Shown piece by piece: positions 12,003 to 24,153 of a DNA stretch of 64,000 bases. A program made the translations under genes and the position numbers. How positions within the stretch are numbered: position 1 is the first letter of the stretch; the number at the start of each line of letters is the position of its first letter. The stretch is from NCBI GenBank assembly GCA_022818135.1, contig JAFMSR010000002.1:51502348-51566347 (forward strand). Direction: 5' to 3'. This DNA comes from Saxidomus purpurata (lineage: Eukaryota; Mollusca; Bivalvia; Venerida; Veneridae). The notes below the pieces were generated by a model that saw only the letters and a program-made list of their open reading frames with translations, made no database searches and was not told the origin of the DNA.

Positions 12003-13758
12003 TTATGTGATCCGACCTTCAATATTGAAGTGCAACATTATAGTGCAATATGTCTTGCTCGTTGCTTGATTTGACCTGTCAGATTTCCCGCTGGAATGTG
12101 CTCTACAGTAAAATACCTGGGCCAAAAACCTGGAATTTTAAAGAAGTGTAGACTGTCTTTATGTATCAGTCCAATGATATTTAAGGAAGATTTCAGAAAA
12201 CTATTTTCAATAATTTCCAAATTTAGTTAATCAACACAGATGATGTGTTATCTCTGAGCTTTGCATTGAGATATGTACTCTCGAACGAATCAGGAGGAAG
12301 CACTAAATATGGTATGTACCTATAACGCCTGATTTTATGAATCTTTAAAGAAATTTGTTTTATGTTGAGAAAGAAAGTGGAACAAAAGGTCAGAACAATG
12401 GTATGTTTGACTGTCTTATACTATAAACCGTATATAGGGTGACTCTAAGATGGTGTAAATTGCTGAACTGCACCTCAAAGATCCTTTTGATAGTTACAAT
12501 GTACCACTCCCTGAAGTTTATGACACAATATCTTTGTAAACTTCATCTATTGGGACCAAGGCTGGCATACAATAATCGAAAACTTTCCCTGTAGTAGTTC
12601 CTGATCCTTGTGCATTATATAACACAGAAAATCTCTGAGAGGAGCAGTATCTTACAAGCTGCCAATTGAGACACTAACATAGAAATGCGCATCCCACTTG
12701 CTCGTTAGTTTGCACCCCTGCAGTTTTAGTGACTTTTCAAACACCACTTTGCAATGTATTTTGAGGACATTTTCTTTCTTACATACATAACAAGAACATA
12801 ATTATATTACTTTATCAGTGTAATATATGCGGAACTTGGTAGTACAAGGGTTCGGTGCTTTATTTACAAATTGGGAAAAGAAAGTATCAATGGGCAGATC
12901 TATTTTTTCTTTACTTCTTTGATATCTAGAAGTCTAAATAGATACTGACACATTTAATATCAAATTTATTAAATACCATTCTTAACAAATTATAACAAAC
13001 TATAATTAACAAGTGAAATAAGGTTGTTTAAGGTAACGATTTGAGACAACTAGTCTTAAGAGCATATACCATAAACAAATAAATCATAACTATTTTTTTT
13101 CACATTATCATCTAAATATTTATCAACACTTGCTTACAAATTATTCGTTTAAGACAAAAATATAATTATAACATATTGAGATTCAAACGTATATAAATAG
13201 TAAAACAACCGTTACAAATTAAGTAGCACGTGATGATAGACAAACGATACATCGTATATAGTATAATTTTACTGCTGAGTTATGTTATATATTTGCCTTA
13301 ATACATGTACATTTTGTAGGTGGTCGTCTATTAAATAAAGTTTTTTATAGAAAAAAGATATAAAGTTAAAAAACTGAATGGTAAAACTTTAAACGGTAAA
13401 AGGACTAAGGATTAAGTATTTTGATAAAGATACATTTAAACAAACACTCCCTAAAACTGGTGTCAAATTCAATAACTCTGTAAAGTGTCTAAGCTACAGT
13501 ATACATTCCATTAATTTATTGCAGTTACCGTAAAACATTCAATAATCTATGTACATTTTGTAAAGTTCTTGTTGCACAATTAATAGGTGGATAGAGATTC
13601 ATTACAGCACAGTTCTATTTTGATTGTGCTAAAATGAAGCATTTTTCGACACATGTGTTCTTTACAATTATATATATTTATCATTTTATGTTCATTGAAC
13701 ACATTTTATGTATACACATTAAAAGCTGCAAGATGTATGGAATGTCCCTTTAAACCCG

Positions 13759-16094
13759 TCAAGCGTGAATATCTACGCAATTTCTCGAATAATACACCGT
13801 TGAGGCGTATTCCACAAAGTCGTCGGGATTTGAGTATGGAGTTTCATTTTTCATTGAACACTTACTAGTACTACAATGAAGACAATAATTAAAACCACGA
13901 CACGAAGAGAAACTCGAACACATATTTTTGCATTCGGATAGATTTCCGTAGAAGACAGAAGTCGGTATCTTAAGCATCACATCAGTATACGCAATATACG
14001 TGGTGCCATAATTCTTGCAGTCTGCAAATAAAATTAACAAAATCATTGGCTTTTAATATATCGCGTTTTATATACTATAAAAGGGTAGAAAGTATGTTTG
14101 GATATTTTTGTAAAGGCCTTTTAAATATCTAAACATGTAAAAATAACGCCATAATTCTTGCAGTCTACAAATAAATTAACAAAATTATTGGCGTTTAATA
14201 TATCGCGTTTAAATACTATAAAAGAGCAGAAAGTATGCCACCTGATATATTTTTGTAAAGGCCCTTTAAATATCCAAACATATAAAAAAAACAGATGTTG
14301 CTTCTGATTACGACAAAAATAAATATGACACTAAATGTAATAAAACGGCTTACAAGTCTCCAACATTTGAACAAAACTTACAGCTAGTGGTGACCCTCTA
14401 CACCAAAATGTTTATCTGCATTTTAAATACATGTTCCCTGTTCGAAGGATTTTGTGTCACAATATTTTGAAAACATAAATTGTTTCAGTTTATTAACATT
14501 TTTGTATGATACATGTAAGGGTGTATAACCTTCTATCATAGCAAATATAAGAGCATGACATTAATTAAAGGACAGATATTAAAAAATGTGACAAAACGCT
14601 CTAAAGCAAAGAATAGTGTATAAAATACAGCGAAACTTTTCAATATAAGGGGTTACCCCCAGCTGTAAGCCTTGTTTAAATATTGATGATAGGTAAGATG
14701 TGGTACAGTATTACAGTGAGTGTGCTATAGCTTCCTGTAGTCATAACTAACCTTTTTTGTTTTGTTTTATTCATTTACATAAAAAGAGAACACTGCTTTC
14801 CAAAAATAAGACGGTTAACATTCTATACATAAAAAGAACAAATATAAGCCTTTAAAGATTTGGGCGAATGAAGTTTCAGCTAAACCTTCACTTCAAAGCA
14901 TTTTTGCACAAGGCATTTCCTAGTATATGTCGTTTGCCCTTATATTTGGAATTTTGATGTTTGTGTTAATTGCAATAACGAAAATATTTTTCATGCATTA
15001 CATGTTGTAATCTTCTTGTTTTAAGGTACTAGTAATCCATTTAAAAGTTCAAACGACCTGCATTGAGCTTAAATTTTGTAATATTGTAATTATTCATAGA
15101 TGTAATTTCAATAACAATGATATATCTCAAGAGTTCTAACCTTATTTTTATTATAGTATTTTCAATATTAACTAAACATTTCATCGCTCATTCTATAAAT
15201 AACATGACTAAAAAATGTATACTTGCACAAGACACAGGTTTCGTTCTTTGGTTCACGTCTGTAACCAGCCTTACAATCACAAATTGACTGCAGACATATG
15301 GTGTTCGGATATAGGCACTCGGCATCTGTCGTACACGGTATGCCATAATGTGATGTCTTCATAGATGATCCTGTGATTAGAAACAATCGCGCAAATCGTT
15401 TTAAAGTTATCAACAAATACTGTATTGTTGTTACATGTACCAAAATCTTATTTTCAATAAAGTTTGCATTTTTTCTGTTATATTGGAAAAAATAATCATT
15501 TTCATTTTGAGGTAATAACACATCTTCGAAGTTTGTTAACTAGCTTGAATGTAACATCAGGTGAACTTAGTAAAGTGTTTTTGACACATGATTGAAACTC
15601 CAACAAGTATCAGTTTTGGTGGCATAAGGGTTTTTGACAAACTGTATAATACTGCATTTTGTTACAAAATTCAATTAAATATGGTACAAAAATGACTGGA
15701 ATAATAAATATGTCAAATGCAGTTTAAATCGTTAATTTTAAATCCCGAAAAATATGATCATAAAGTATTCCTCACCGCCTCCTTCATAAAACACTGATCC
15801 ATTCCATGCATCTTTAATATCTGAGTCGAAACCAGCGCTGCAACCAATACATTGCTTAGTGAGGTGTTTGCAAAACACTCCGAAACATCTTTCATGTCGT
15901 AAACATTGATATGCACATGTTATACAGTTCACAGCGTCTTCTACATCAAAGACGGTAAAATTTGCATTGCATTTATATCCATCTTTTTCTGATTGCTTCG
16001 TAAATACATCGGTCTGTGTGGCTACGACAGTAACACGCTGTGTTTTACACGCCGCCATCACAATAAGCACAACTAATTTACAAACGAACCTCAT
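13759..16094 (-). CDS. Secreted PAN/apple-EB-PAN protein, paralogue 2
   Basis: Exons 16094-15776, 15370-15227 and 14021-13759 join in phase 1 and give 241 residues. The order matches paralogue 1: signal peptide (about 1-25), PAN/apple-like domain (NCITCAYQCLRHERCFGVFC..QCIGC), EB module (GIPCTTDAEC..NTICLQSICDCKAGY), then a second PAN-like domain (ECKNMCSSFSSCRGFNY...YYSRNCVD). The second domain has extra Cys in its middle (CLHCSTSKC) not found in paralogue 1. By homology with the other copies the second intron begins with GC rather than GT (GCAAGT), a strong match to the known GC-AG class. The EB residues are almost identical to those of paralogue 1, whereas the outer domains are roughly half identical by eye. 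It is probably secreted. No partner or ligand can be read from the sequence. Confidence 0.78.
14005..14292. repeat. ~143-bp tandem duplication across the exon 3 acceptor of paralogue 2
   Basis: Unit 1 (14005-14147) and unit 2 (14148-14292) share 'gccataattcttgcagtct', 'ttaatatatcgcgtt' and 'ttttgtaaaggcc'. On the minus strand the duplicated unit carries the acceptor plus the first exon bases a second time, with CAG changed to TAG, so a decoy acceptor sits upstream of the used one. Confidence 0.85.
14293..15226. other. Rest of intron 2, paralogue 2
   Basis: AT-rich intronic sequence. The stretch around 14940-14950 ('gcccttatatttggaat') is the empty counterpart of the transposon insertion site in copy B. 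Confidence 0.6.
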
Positions 16095-16208
16095 AATGTT
16101 GTAATCGAAAAGACCTTACTGGCTCCCGGTATGCCTTTTTCTGTTTAAATCTTTAAAAAAATAGTGCGTCAGTATAAGGTTTTGTATATAATGATTTTGA
16201 CATCTGGT

Positions 16209-19200
16209 AGTACATATGGTACATGTAGCAACATACCGTTGTAAATATCAAAATTACAAATTATTAACAAAACAATTTAATTAAGTGCCACAATGACTTT
16301 ATGCACATTTTTACTTATGTTCAAAATATATCTTTTCCAAAAAATGACATAATAAAAAATACAAAATTTACCCGTTATATCTCTATAAAACTCTAATTGA
16401 TCATTTTTAATATGTTGCACTTTATTGGAATAAGTGTTAGTTAAGAAGAACATGCATTTATAGGAACACAAGACAATAGTTCATATTTATCATAAGCTCA
16501 CCTGAACACTAAGTGTTCCAGGCAGGCTGTTGCGTTTGCCTTGTGTCGTTTTTCTTGCCGCGTCGACAGCAAGATGCTCCTTTAATATTTATTTGGTACA
16601 TGTATACACAATGTACATGATCACTTTTAATTACGAATATGTCTATAAAAGCCAGTACTCTAAGGTTAGCGTGCTTTCTCTAAAAAAATCCATTTTTGAA
16701 AGAAGAGTTCGAAACCGCTTTCTATTTGGCATAATTTAACAATAGCCAGTACCAAATTGATTGCTAGAAGAAAATTGATCGCTCAGAAATGAGGCCTTCG
16801 TTTGACAGGGTTGTTTTTCTCTTATATTATACATACATGTACAAGTTTACAGTTTTTATTCCCTGAAATCGATTTTCAGATTTCAACTTATTGTCACACA
16901 CAAGCACCTATTTCTTTCTTCCAAACGTGTCAAAAAAGAGTCACTTGAAAATTGTAACAAAGGTGATAATGTCAATACAACCCTATTCCTAAATCAAATG
17001 TTTAATAATTTTACCCCTTATGTAAAAACAATTGTAAAGTTTTTACATATATGGTAAAACATTTTCACCTTTGAGTTAGGGTTACGGTTAGAGTTCACAT
17101 TTGTCGAAAGTTCTCCATCAGGGGGTAAAATCATTTCACGTCTGTGGCCATTTAATCTTTTAGTGCTTGTTTTACATGTGTGTGTCCTACAACCACTAAT
17201 TGAAATACAAGCAAACAAACTTAACGTCGGTCAGAAATATAAATTGTCTGGCACAATCAAGATGTCTTTATTTTGTATAACTATTACAAAAAGAATATTC
17301 AAACAAATAATACATTTGTTGAGCGATACATGATCATCGCGACCCTCTTATGTTATGCAATTATCATAAAACACTCAATACTTTTTATTCAACTTCAGTA
17401 TTTCTGATAGGGGCAATGTTTTTCATGGCATTCATCTAATAATTAGTATTATTAACGGTTTCAGAAATATGCAATTTCTACGTTTTACTCTTTACTCTAA
17501 TTGCTAGAAATGAATTTGTTCACAAAGCTGAATATTTATTCATATACAATACAATTATCTACGTGGGAAATAATTTCTGTGTTTGCTTTCTGTAAGATAA
17601 ATACCTGTGGCGTGGTACATATTCACTTTTTGATTAGATGTATTGTGCATCTTAATAATTGGCAAACATAATAGCATAAATTAATACAACGATTTATTTC
17701 TGCTGGTCTACTATAAAAATATAAACGTTGATAGCTTATATCGTTAGTGAGCAATACTAGACACAAATGTGCACTTGCAACTTCTTTAAAAACTCGAATA
17801 AACAAGAGAATATAATGCTTCTTCGAATAATTGTTTTACCACGACAAACACATTGGAATAAATCTATTCAATATTGTAGACGTGCAAATTAACGCTAACA
17901 CAGACAACAATGCGTATTTATTTTCGATACTTTAGTCAATATACCAATTATTGGTATACACTAACTACCACGAATGAATAGCACCCATCTTCAATTCTTG
18001 CATATTATTATTAACAAGGTTCAAGTATCATCGTTCAACGATATCGACAATTATTCTGCTACGGAACTGATACTTGGCATGGGATTTTTTATTAATTTGA
18101 TAATAGAAAACATTACAATCTTCTGCCAAAAAAAAGCATTCAAAGAAAGGAAATAATATTATACTATATCACTAAAAGAATAATCAACCAGTAATAGCCA
18201 ATGTTTACAAAAGTCTGTTAAATCCGTTTCGATAACATCATTGCAAGTTAATGAGGTATGTAAGGTGCCAAAAGAGACAAGTGGGGACAAACAAAGTTTG
18301 AACGGAAATATGGGAGATGTGTACGGGCAAGGAATGACAAATCTACGAAATATGATTATGCTGTTAGCTCTTTCAATCCACATGGTTTTGATGGACTTTA
18401 ATTAGGGCTTCTAGAAACAAAGTATGGTCAGTTTTATTCGCTTTAAGTATACATAGAATTCTTATATTGTTCAGCATGAGTGTAAAAATGCGTGACAACA
18501 CCACGTTTGTAATGTTTGCTATTGCACTGCTATTCTTGTCTGTGGTTCTAAAAGAAGTATCAAACTCTAAAAATCACACGGAGTGATTGTCACATTTGAG
18601 ACTATCTAGACTAGAGATAAGTGCGAAACAGACTTGAAACAGCTTCTTTTTGTTTTTATATACTATAATGTACCATCATGATGTTTTGAGAATCCATACT
18701 TTTTTTAGTTATTTGTTTTCCATGTTCCGAAATGAAAAACAGTTTTATAAGCAAAGCGGTCTAAAATAAAAACGTCTCAGGTCAGTAAAAGTCGTTTCCA
18801 TGATGCTTTTCCTTTTTATGAAGTTAGAATCTACATGTGTTTTTAATTGACAGTTTCCAAAATAGTTTGGTCATATCACGATTGTTATTTGTCTCTTTTT
18901 TTAATTCATAGTGAAAACTATATTCGTGACAACAATATATATATATTACGAAATTTCTATTATTTAAAATCACCTGCTCATGGTAAAGTTGTCGTTCTAT
19001 TCCCTTTTATTAAATCAATATTTCAATAATGAATTCATTTCTAAACAATTTCTTTTTGCTGACAAATATAAAGTGTCACAAAAAACAATTCGAGAGACAA
19101 AATAATCCGAAGGATTTGCTAAAGAACTTAAGCGTATGGAAGGAAGCGTTCTCTCGAGCATCTGTCAGCTACAATCTCCATTGGCAAAGGAAAAGAAAAT

Positions 19201-19330
19201 GTGTACACTGTACAGTATTATCTAATCATTAAACCAACACTACTATCAGACAAACTGCACTTCATAATAGTATTTAAAAACTACATCAAATCATCTACAG
19301 TTCAGTTAATAAAATGATCTGTGAATCTCA
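16209..19330. other. Intergenic, nothing supported
   Basis: AT-rich DNA with only short open frames lacking domains. No repeat family of this window was recognised here. Confidence 0.45.
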
Positions 19331-20737
19331 TCAATAAATAGTGTAGTTTCTTAAGACTTTGCTTAAATGCTTGAAAGTCCGTATAGGAAAATTATATGTC
19401 TGGTACCAATGATGTTCTGTAAACGTAAATCTGTTTGGGTTTTCAATTGTCGCACGTAACCAATACTCGTGGCATCCTCTTCTAACTATTATGTCATGAC
19501 TGATTTTTTTGGTTTTGCATTTCCTATCGTAATATTTCTTGTCTACACCTGCCATGTTTAACGTATGCATGAAGTAATGCGTGTTTGGAACATAAACTGC
19601 ATTTATATCGTTCTCATTGAGTTCTCCTTTATGAAAATATGGCGAATTAGTCTTGGTTTCCTTTCTAAATTTGTATGCGTCACCCGGTTTAAATTTGTTG
19701 TAAATCATAAACTGCGCAGTTACAAAGCTTGGTCCCGCAATATCAATCTGAGCTGACATTGGCTGAAAATTTGATATAGAGTCTATCATCTGTTTCAAAA
19801 AAGGATGCTTAGGTCTACTCATCATTATGGCATTACTAAGCAAGAAAGGGATATGTAATCTAAGACAATGTTCTATCGGTTCCGGTGGAAATATGGCAGC
19901 AAACATTGTAGTAGCTTTGTCTAAAGGACGGAGACACTCTACATCAAGATCAGCATATACCCCTCCGAATTCATACAGTACAAAATAACGGAGTGCATCC
20001 GCTCGGTTTATTTTACTTTTATAATTGTCCCATACTGGAAGAAAAGAAGGGTGGCGCTCAGCAATGAGTCGTCTAGCAGATTCGTCTGTCCAGAGGTAAT
20101 ATTTCCATGATGGATTATGTGTTTGACATGACTTCACGAATGGGACAAACACTTCGGGGATGCGTTCGTCTCTGTATGTCTGGTGTAATATATGTGGAAT
20201 GATCGCCTTTCCAGAATTATTTGTCGGAAAATCTTCAAGCACTTCTGGTTCGAATAATTCATACTTTGTAAAATCTGCTCTATTTATCACTGCAAAAAAT
20301 GTGTTAATGGCAATTAAATTTTTCTGGCATATTTCTGCCTGCTTTTCGGACCCATTAAAATATGGATTTACACAATCAAATCAAGTACTACGTGCCATCG
20401 GAACACCGCAGTCATGTTGCAATATGTATACATATTTATTTCATTTATTTTTTATTCAAACATTTTACACAAAATATTTTTGAAAAGTCTATCATATGAC
20501 TTTTTATGACTTGCTTTATCAATGAACCAAATACATATACTAGTACTTAACAGAGTACAAATATCTGAAAATGATAACAACATTAATTGTATTACCTTTT
20601 TGAGAATTGGAATCACGTAAACCTTTCACTGGAATGTGCTGTTCCTTGGTGAAATAAATCAATGACACGACAAATATCAGCGCCGACAGAACTGCCGTTA
20701 CTGTCCGACATTTGTGCCAATGTCGACAATGTTTCAT
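19331..20737 (-). CDS. GT32-family Golgi glycosyltransferase (DXD sugar transferase)
   Basis: Two coding exons, 20737-20596 and 20289-19331, join in phase 1 (donor GTAATA, acceptor ttttgcag) and give 366 residues. The first exon supplies a short basic N-terminus and a signal-anchor helix (VTAVLSALIFVVSLIYF), which fits a type II Golgi protein. The second carries the Gly_transf_sug/GT32 core: 'IPHILHQTYRDERIP', 'WKYYLWTDESARRLI', 'RADALRYFVLYEFGGVYADL' leading into DVECL. The D-L-D of YADLDVE is the metal and nucleotide-sugar binding DXD motif. Such enzymes use UDP- or GDP-sugars to extend glycolipids or glycans; donor and acceptor cannot be told here. An AG ('tttgttttag') lies about 15 bases before the ATG, suggesting a non-coding 5' exon farther upstream. 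It sits between paralogues 2 and 3 of the PAN-EB family on the same strand, probably by chance. Confidence 0.88.
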
Positions 20738-21600
20738 GCTGACAAAAATTCCTAAAACAAGAAAATTTTATGTAAGTTCTTCGGAATTTTTAAATATATC
20801 TGGAGTGTCTAAATAAACTTCACAGTTATGATATCTTTTCATTTTAATATTTTAATGGTATGAATTGGTTTCTATACAAATAAGACAATTTGCAGTAGAT
20901 CATAATAATATAAGAATAAATCCCCATTAAATTAAATGTTATACCCCTGTTCGCCTCCATGAACGTTACATTCAGAAGAATACAGGGTGTATTCATACGC
21001 ATATCTTCCTGTTTTTACTTTCTTTTGGCAGCGAAACCTACTTTTATATATACTTTTTAGGTATGTTAAGCTTTAAGGCTCGGTAACTACGACGCGAATA
21101 TATACATGTACATGTAGGCATTCCAAGTACCGTGTGGGTCCCTGTCTAATTTACTTAATTATTAAGGTAGAGCTCCATTTTTTTAAGTGGATGGAATGCA
21201 TGTTGTTATTTTTTACATTTGTCATGTTTTCCTTTAACATTAAATGTCTTGCAATTAGTTGTAGTGCTTCAGTAGTAACCACACTAATAGTTCTTGTAAA
21301 GAAAAATAAAAAGTAGTGAATAATAATTAAAGATGGATGCGTTTTGAAATATTGTCTTGCTAGTTCATTACCAAAATCTGTGTGACAGAATCAATGTAAA
21401 TAAAGGAATTAATACAAAGTTTACACCGCTATCAACAAACTCTTGTTTCGTTTAACATAAATACATTCTTTCAAAAATATCTGTAAAATGAAATGCAGTA
21501 AATCTCTCAAATTTTTATTTCATTTCAATGGTTTCGTAAATAAACACTTTTACTTCCAGACAGTATAGTAAAAAGTTGATTTCTAGTTATCGTCTTGCTG
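20738..21600. other. Intergenic upstream of the GT32 gene
   Basis: A 5' untranslated exon is likely in this region but cannot be placed. No other gene or repeat is seen. Confidence 0.4.
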
Positions 21601-21604
21601 CCTA

Positions 21605-22445
21605 TCATTCTTCAATTTAAACCACTGGGGCACATTTTCATGGTTTTTGGTCAGACTATGTATACTATGAGAATCGATTTAACTCACAACGAATTTGAAA
21701 AGTATATCTCGCCCATAAATGTCCTGCAATTTGTGAACCGTTTAATGAGATATTCATTATTTTACACGTGCAGGTAGATATACCATACTTTACGTGGTGG
21801 GTCCAGCAAATAATAATTGTTTCACCAAAATGCATGTTAAAGTGTTCCATTTACACGGGATTATCAACTTACATTACGTCAGTTAACATACATTTCCAAC
21901 GGACATTTCAACTATTACATGCTATAAATTAGTTAATCCCAGTTTTTATTGTCCATTACTGCGCCTTTCTTAAAATGTCTATATCACTTGACAGTAATGG
22001 AAACCTGTGATTTATAAAAATCCTAAAGGTTTTATTTACACCCAGCCATTTTACCCGTCACGTGACAAAAATAAGACGTTTGGTAAGATTAAAAAGCAAA
22101 AAGAAATTGTTTTTACAATAAAGATACTTTTTCACGAAAACAGTTTTTCAAGTTGACGTTTAAATGTGTAAATGATTGCAATAAAATATTTTAGTCGTTT
22201 TAAAATTATGTTAATTGTGACTTAAATAACAATTTTCATAAATTGCAGATTTCATATGTTTTTCATGAATGGTATAGCTACCAGCACGTGCAAAATATTG
22301 AATATTCAATTCGACAATGCACAAACTACAGGACATTTATAGGCGAGATATACAATTCAGGTTTGTTGCGAGTTAGATGCCTTGTCATAGTATACATATT
22401 CTTACCAAAGAATATGAAAATGTTTCGAACCCCTGTGGTTTAAAC
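21605..22445. mobile_element. Long diverged inverted repeat (foldback-like)
   Basis: About 180-190 bp at 21605-21795, read on the minus strand, matches 22265-22445 on the plus strand. Shared phrases include 'caggacattta(t)gggcgagatata' / 'caggacatttataggcgaga', 'catagtatacata' and 'agtggtttaaa' / 'tgtggtttaaa'. The spacer is about 470 bp with no coding sequence. This is typical of an old foldback DNA element. Confidence 0.6.
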
Positions 22446-24026
22446 CTATTCATGTTACATGTAATGTTTACCTTATTTCTCACAACTCATATTGACAGCA
22501 CTAAACACCTACCTTTCTAAATGTTTTACATATGCGACAATATGTTCTCTATTTCGCTAGTATAAATTAAGGCTGGTCAGAAAATCATTAAACATGTATA
22601 GTGACCGGGACAGTTCGCTTGCGGTTTTAAATTTTCCGTATTAGACCGGAAAACCGCTGATTGTTTTGGTCACCTTATCAGAAAAATCGTAGATATCAGC
22701 CCGAGGACATTTTGGTTGCAATGTATATTGCTTATTTTAGGCTGAAAATAGAAATCTTAACTTTTTGCATTCATCCTAACTATCTTTTTGTGCTATTGTG
22801 TTGAAATATTCAAAACTGTGAACATAGTGAAAAGGTGTAATAACTGTTTGCAGGATCATGCAGAACAACAGGCGATAATAAGCTATTCATAATAAATAAA
22901 GCTTTACAACATGTATCATGCATGGCACCATCAGCTTGAACCATAGTGACAGTCACACTTTCACATTTGTCTTTTTTCGAACGTCATAAATAACCCTCTT
23001 TAAAGCAACGAATTATTTTAAACTTTAAAAGCTAAAATAGTGTAGTACATGGCCGGTTGTTCGAATAATTAACCGATCATCAGTTAAATTCATATTAAAA
23101 ATTATACCTGTAACCATTAAAAACTAGTGTTATACATGTATGTATGTATTGAGTTTATTTAAAAAGAGACTTAGTTGTTAACTTTTCTTAATACACACAA
23201 TGATTAACAAACTCGTTCAATACGTACAAATACAAAGTGTAAAACCAAGAATTTTAACCAATGGTTCACTTGACCACAGTTTAAATTTTCGAACGAAAGG
23301 GTTTAAACCTACCGAAATTTTTGGCATATGCAACGATAGACACCTTGTTGGCGTCATCTTTGAAAATTGTAATTTACATGATCCAAAGGCTCAACTTACA
23401 AAGTTGATGGTACTACCACTTAAAAAGTGACGGTGCACTAAAGTTTAAATGTCCTGTGCGCCTAACGCCAAGGTTACACGTGCGTAAAAGAGATAATGCA
23501 AGTACTCCCGCGTAAAGGCTTGCACATTGCAGTATTTGTAGAACGCTTAAATAAGTGTTACAATAATGGATTATTTTGAAACTATTCACATGTCTGACAT
23601 TTAAAAATAATAATGTCTCTTCCAAAAAACTCTTTCATTTTGTGGGCTCTCACGTGCCGTTATAACCCGTTTTTAATTATGCACGTTACAGGGCCAAGTA
23701 AATAATGGCCGCCGTGTACATTCCTCTTTCAAGCAATTTCGGCCATTATCTGTAGAATCACCATATCACATAATTGTTTATCCTTTCAGTTGTTTTATCC
23801 GGATATAATCCTTGAAACTGTAGATTAAATATTTTAACCGCACAAGATTCAACATGGCGGATCAGGTCAAATATTGTAAGGCCCCGGACACGCTAATTAA
23901 AACACGTATCCATAACGACACGAGAGTCGGCTTGTTTGCTTCCACCTATGATACATTTAAAAAACAACTCTAGTGACTAGTCTATTTAAAAAGTTGATTT
24001 TTCTGGGTTTTTTATGCTAGAATAGC
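22446..24026. other. Intergenic
   Basis: A 76-codon frame at 23200-23430 (+) contains a faint resemblance to an HP1 chromo-shadow strand (see findings). I do not call it a gene. The rest is featureless. Confidence 0.4.
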
Positions 24027-24153
24027 GTTTACGCACGTTTATTCGTGTTATAACATCGCAGAATCCCTCGGGTTTGTTGGTGACCTCGCCCTAACGGGCT
24101 TGCACCAACGTCCCTCGGGATTTCAATTTATAACAGGAATAACGTGCGTTAAC
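24027..24153. mobile_element. Small palindromic MITE
   Basis: The two arms are near-perfect inverted copies: 'gtttacgcacgtttattcgt' with its mirror ending 'ataacgtgcgttaac', and 'aatccctcggg' with 'cccgagggatt' (mirror of 'ccctcgggatt'). The apex is GC-rich ('gacctcgccctaacgggc'). Confidence 0.75.

Larger units (their letters stand above)
12003..16208. repeat. Segmental duplication, copy A
   Basis: It is collinear with 28665-36158. Matching landmarks are 'acctgtcagatttccc' (12075 / 28737), 'gagaggagcagta' (12639 / 29651), 'actttgcaatgtattttgat/ag' (12749 / 29744), 'gcatttttgcacaaggcat' (14898 / 30272) and 'gacatctggtagt' (16199 / 36148). Copy A holds the intact PAN-EB-PAN paralogue 2. Copy B lacks the equivalent of about 13230-14865 and has gained a transposon. 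Confidence 0.8.

Noticed and set aside
17074..17092. Telomere-like 'ttagggttacggttag'
   Set aside because: Only two degenerate units, internal and unflanked by others.
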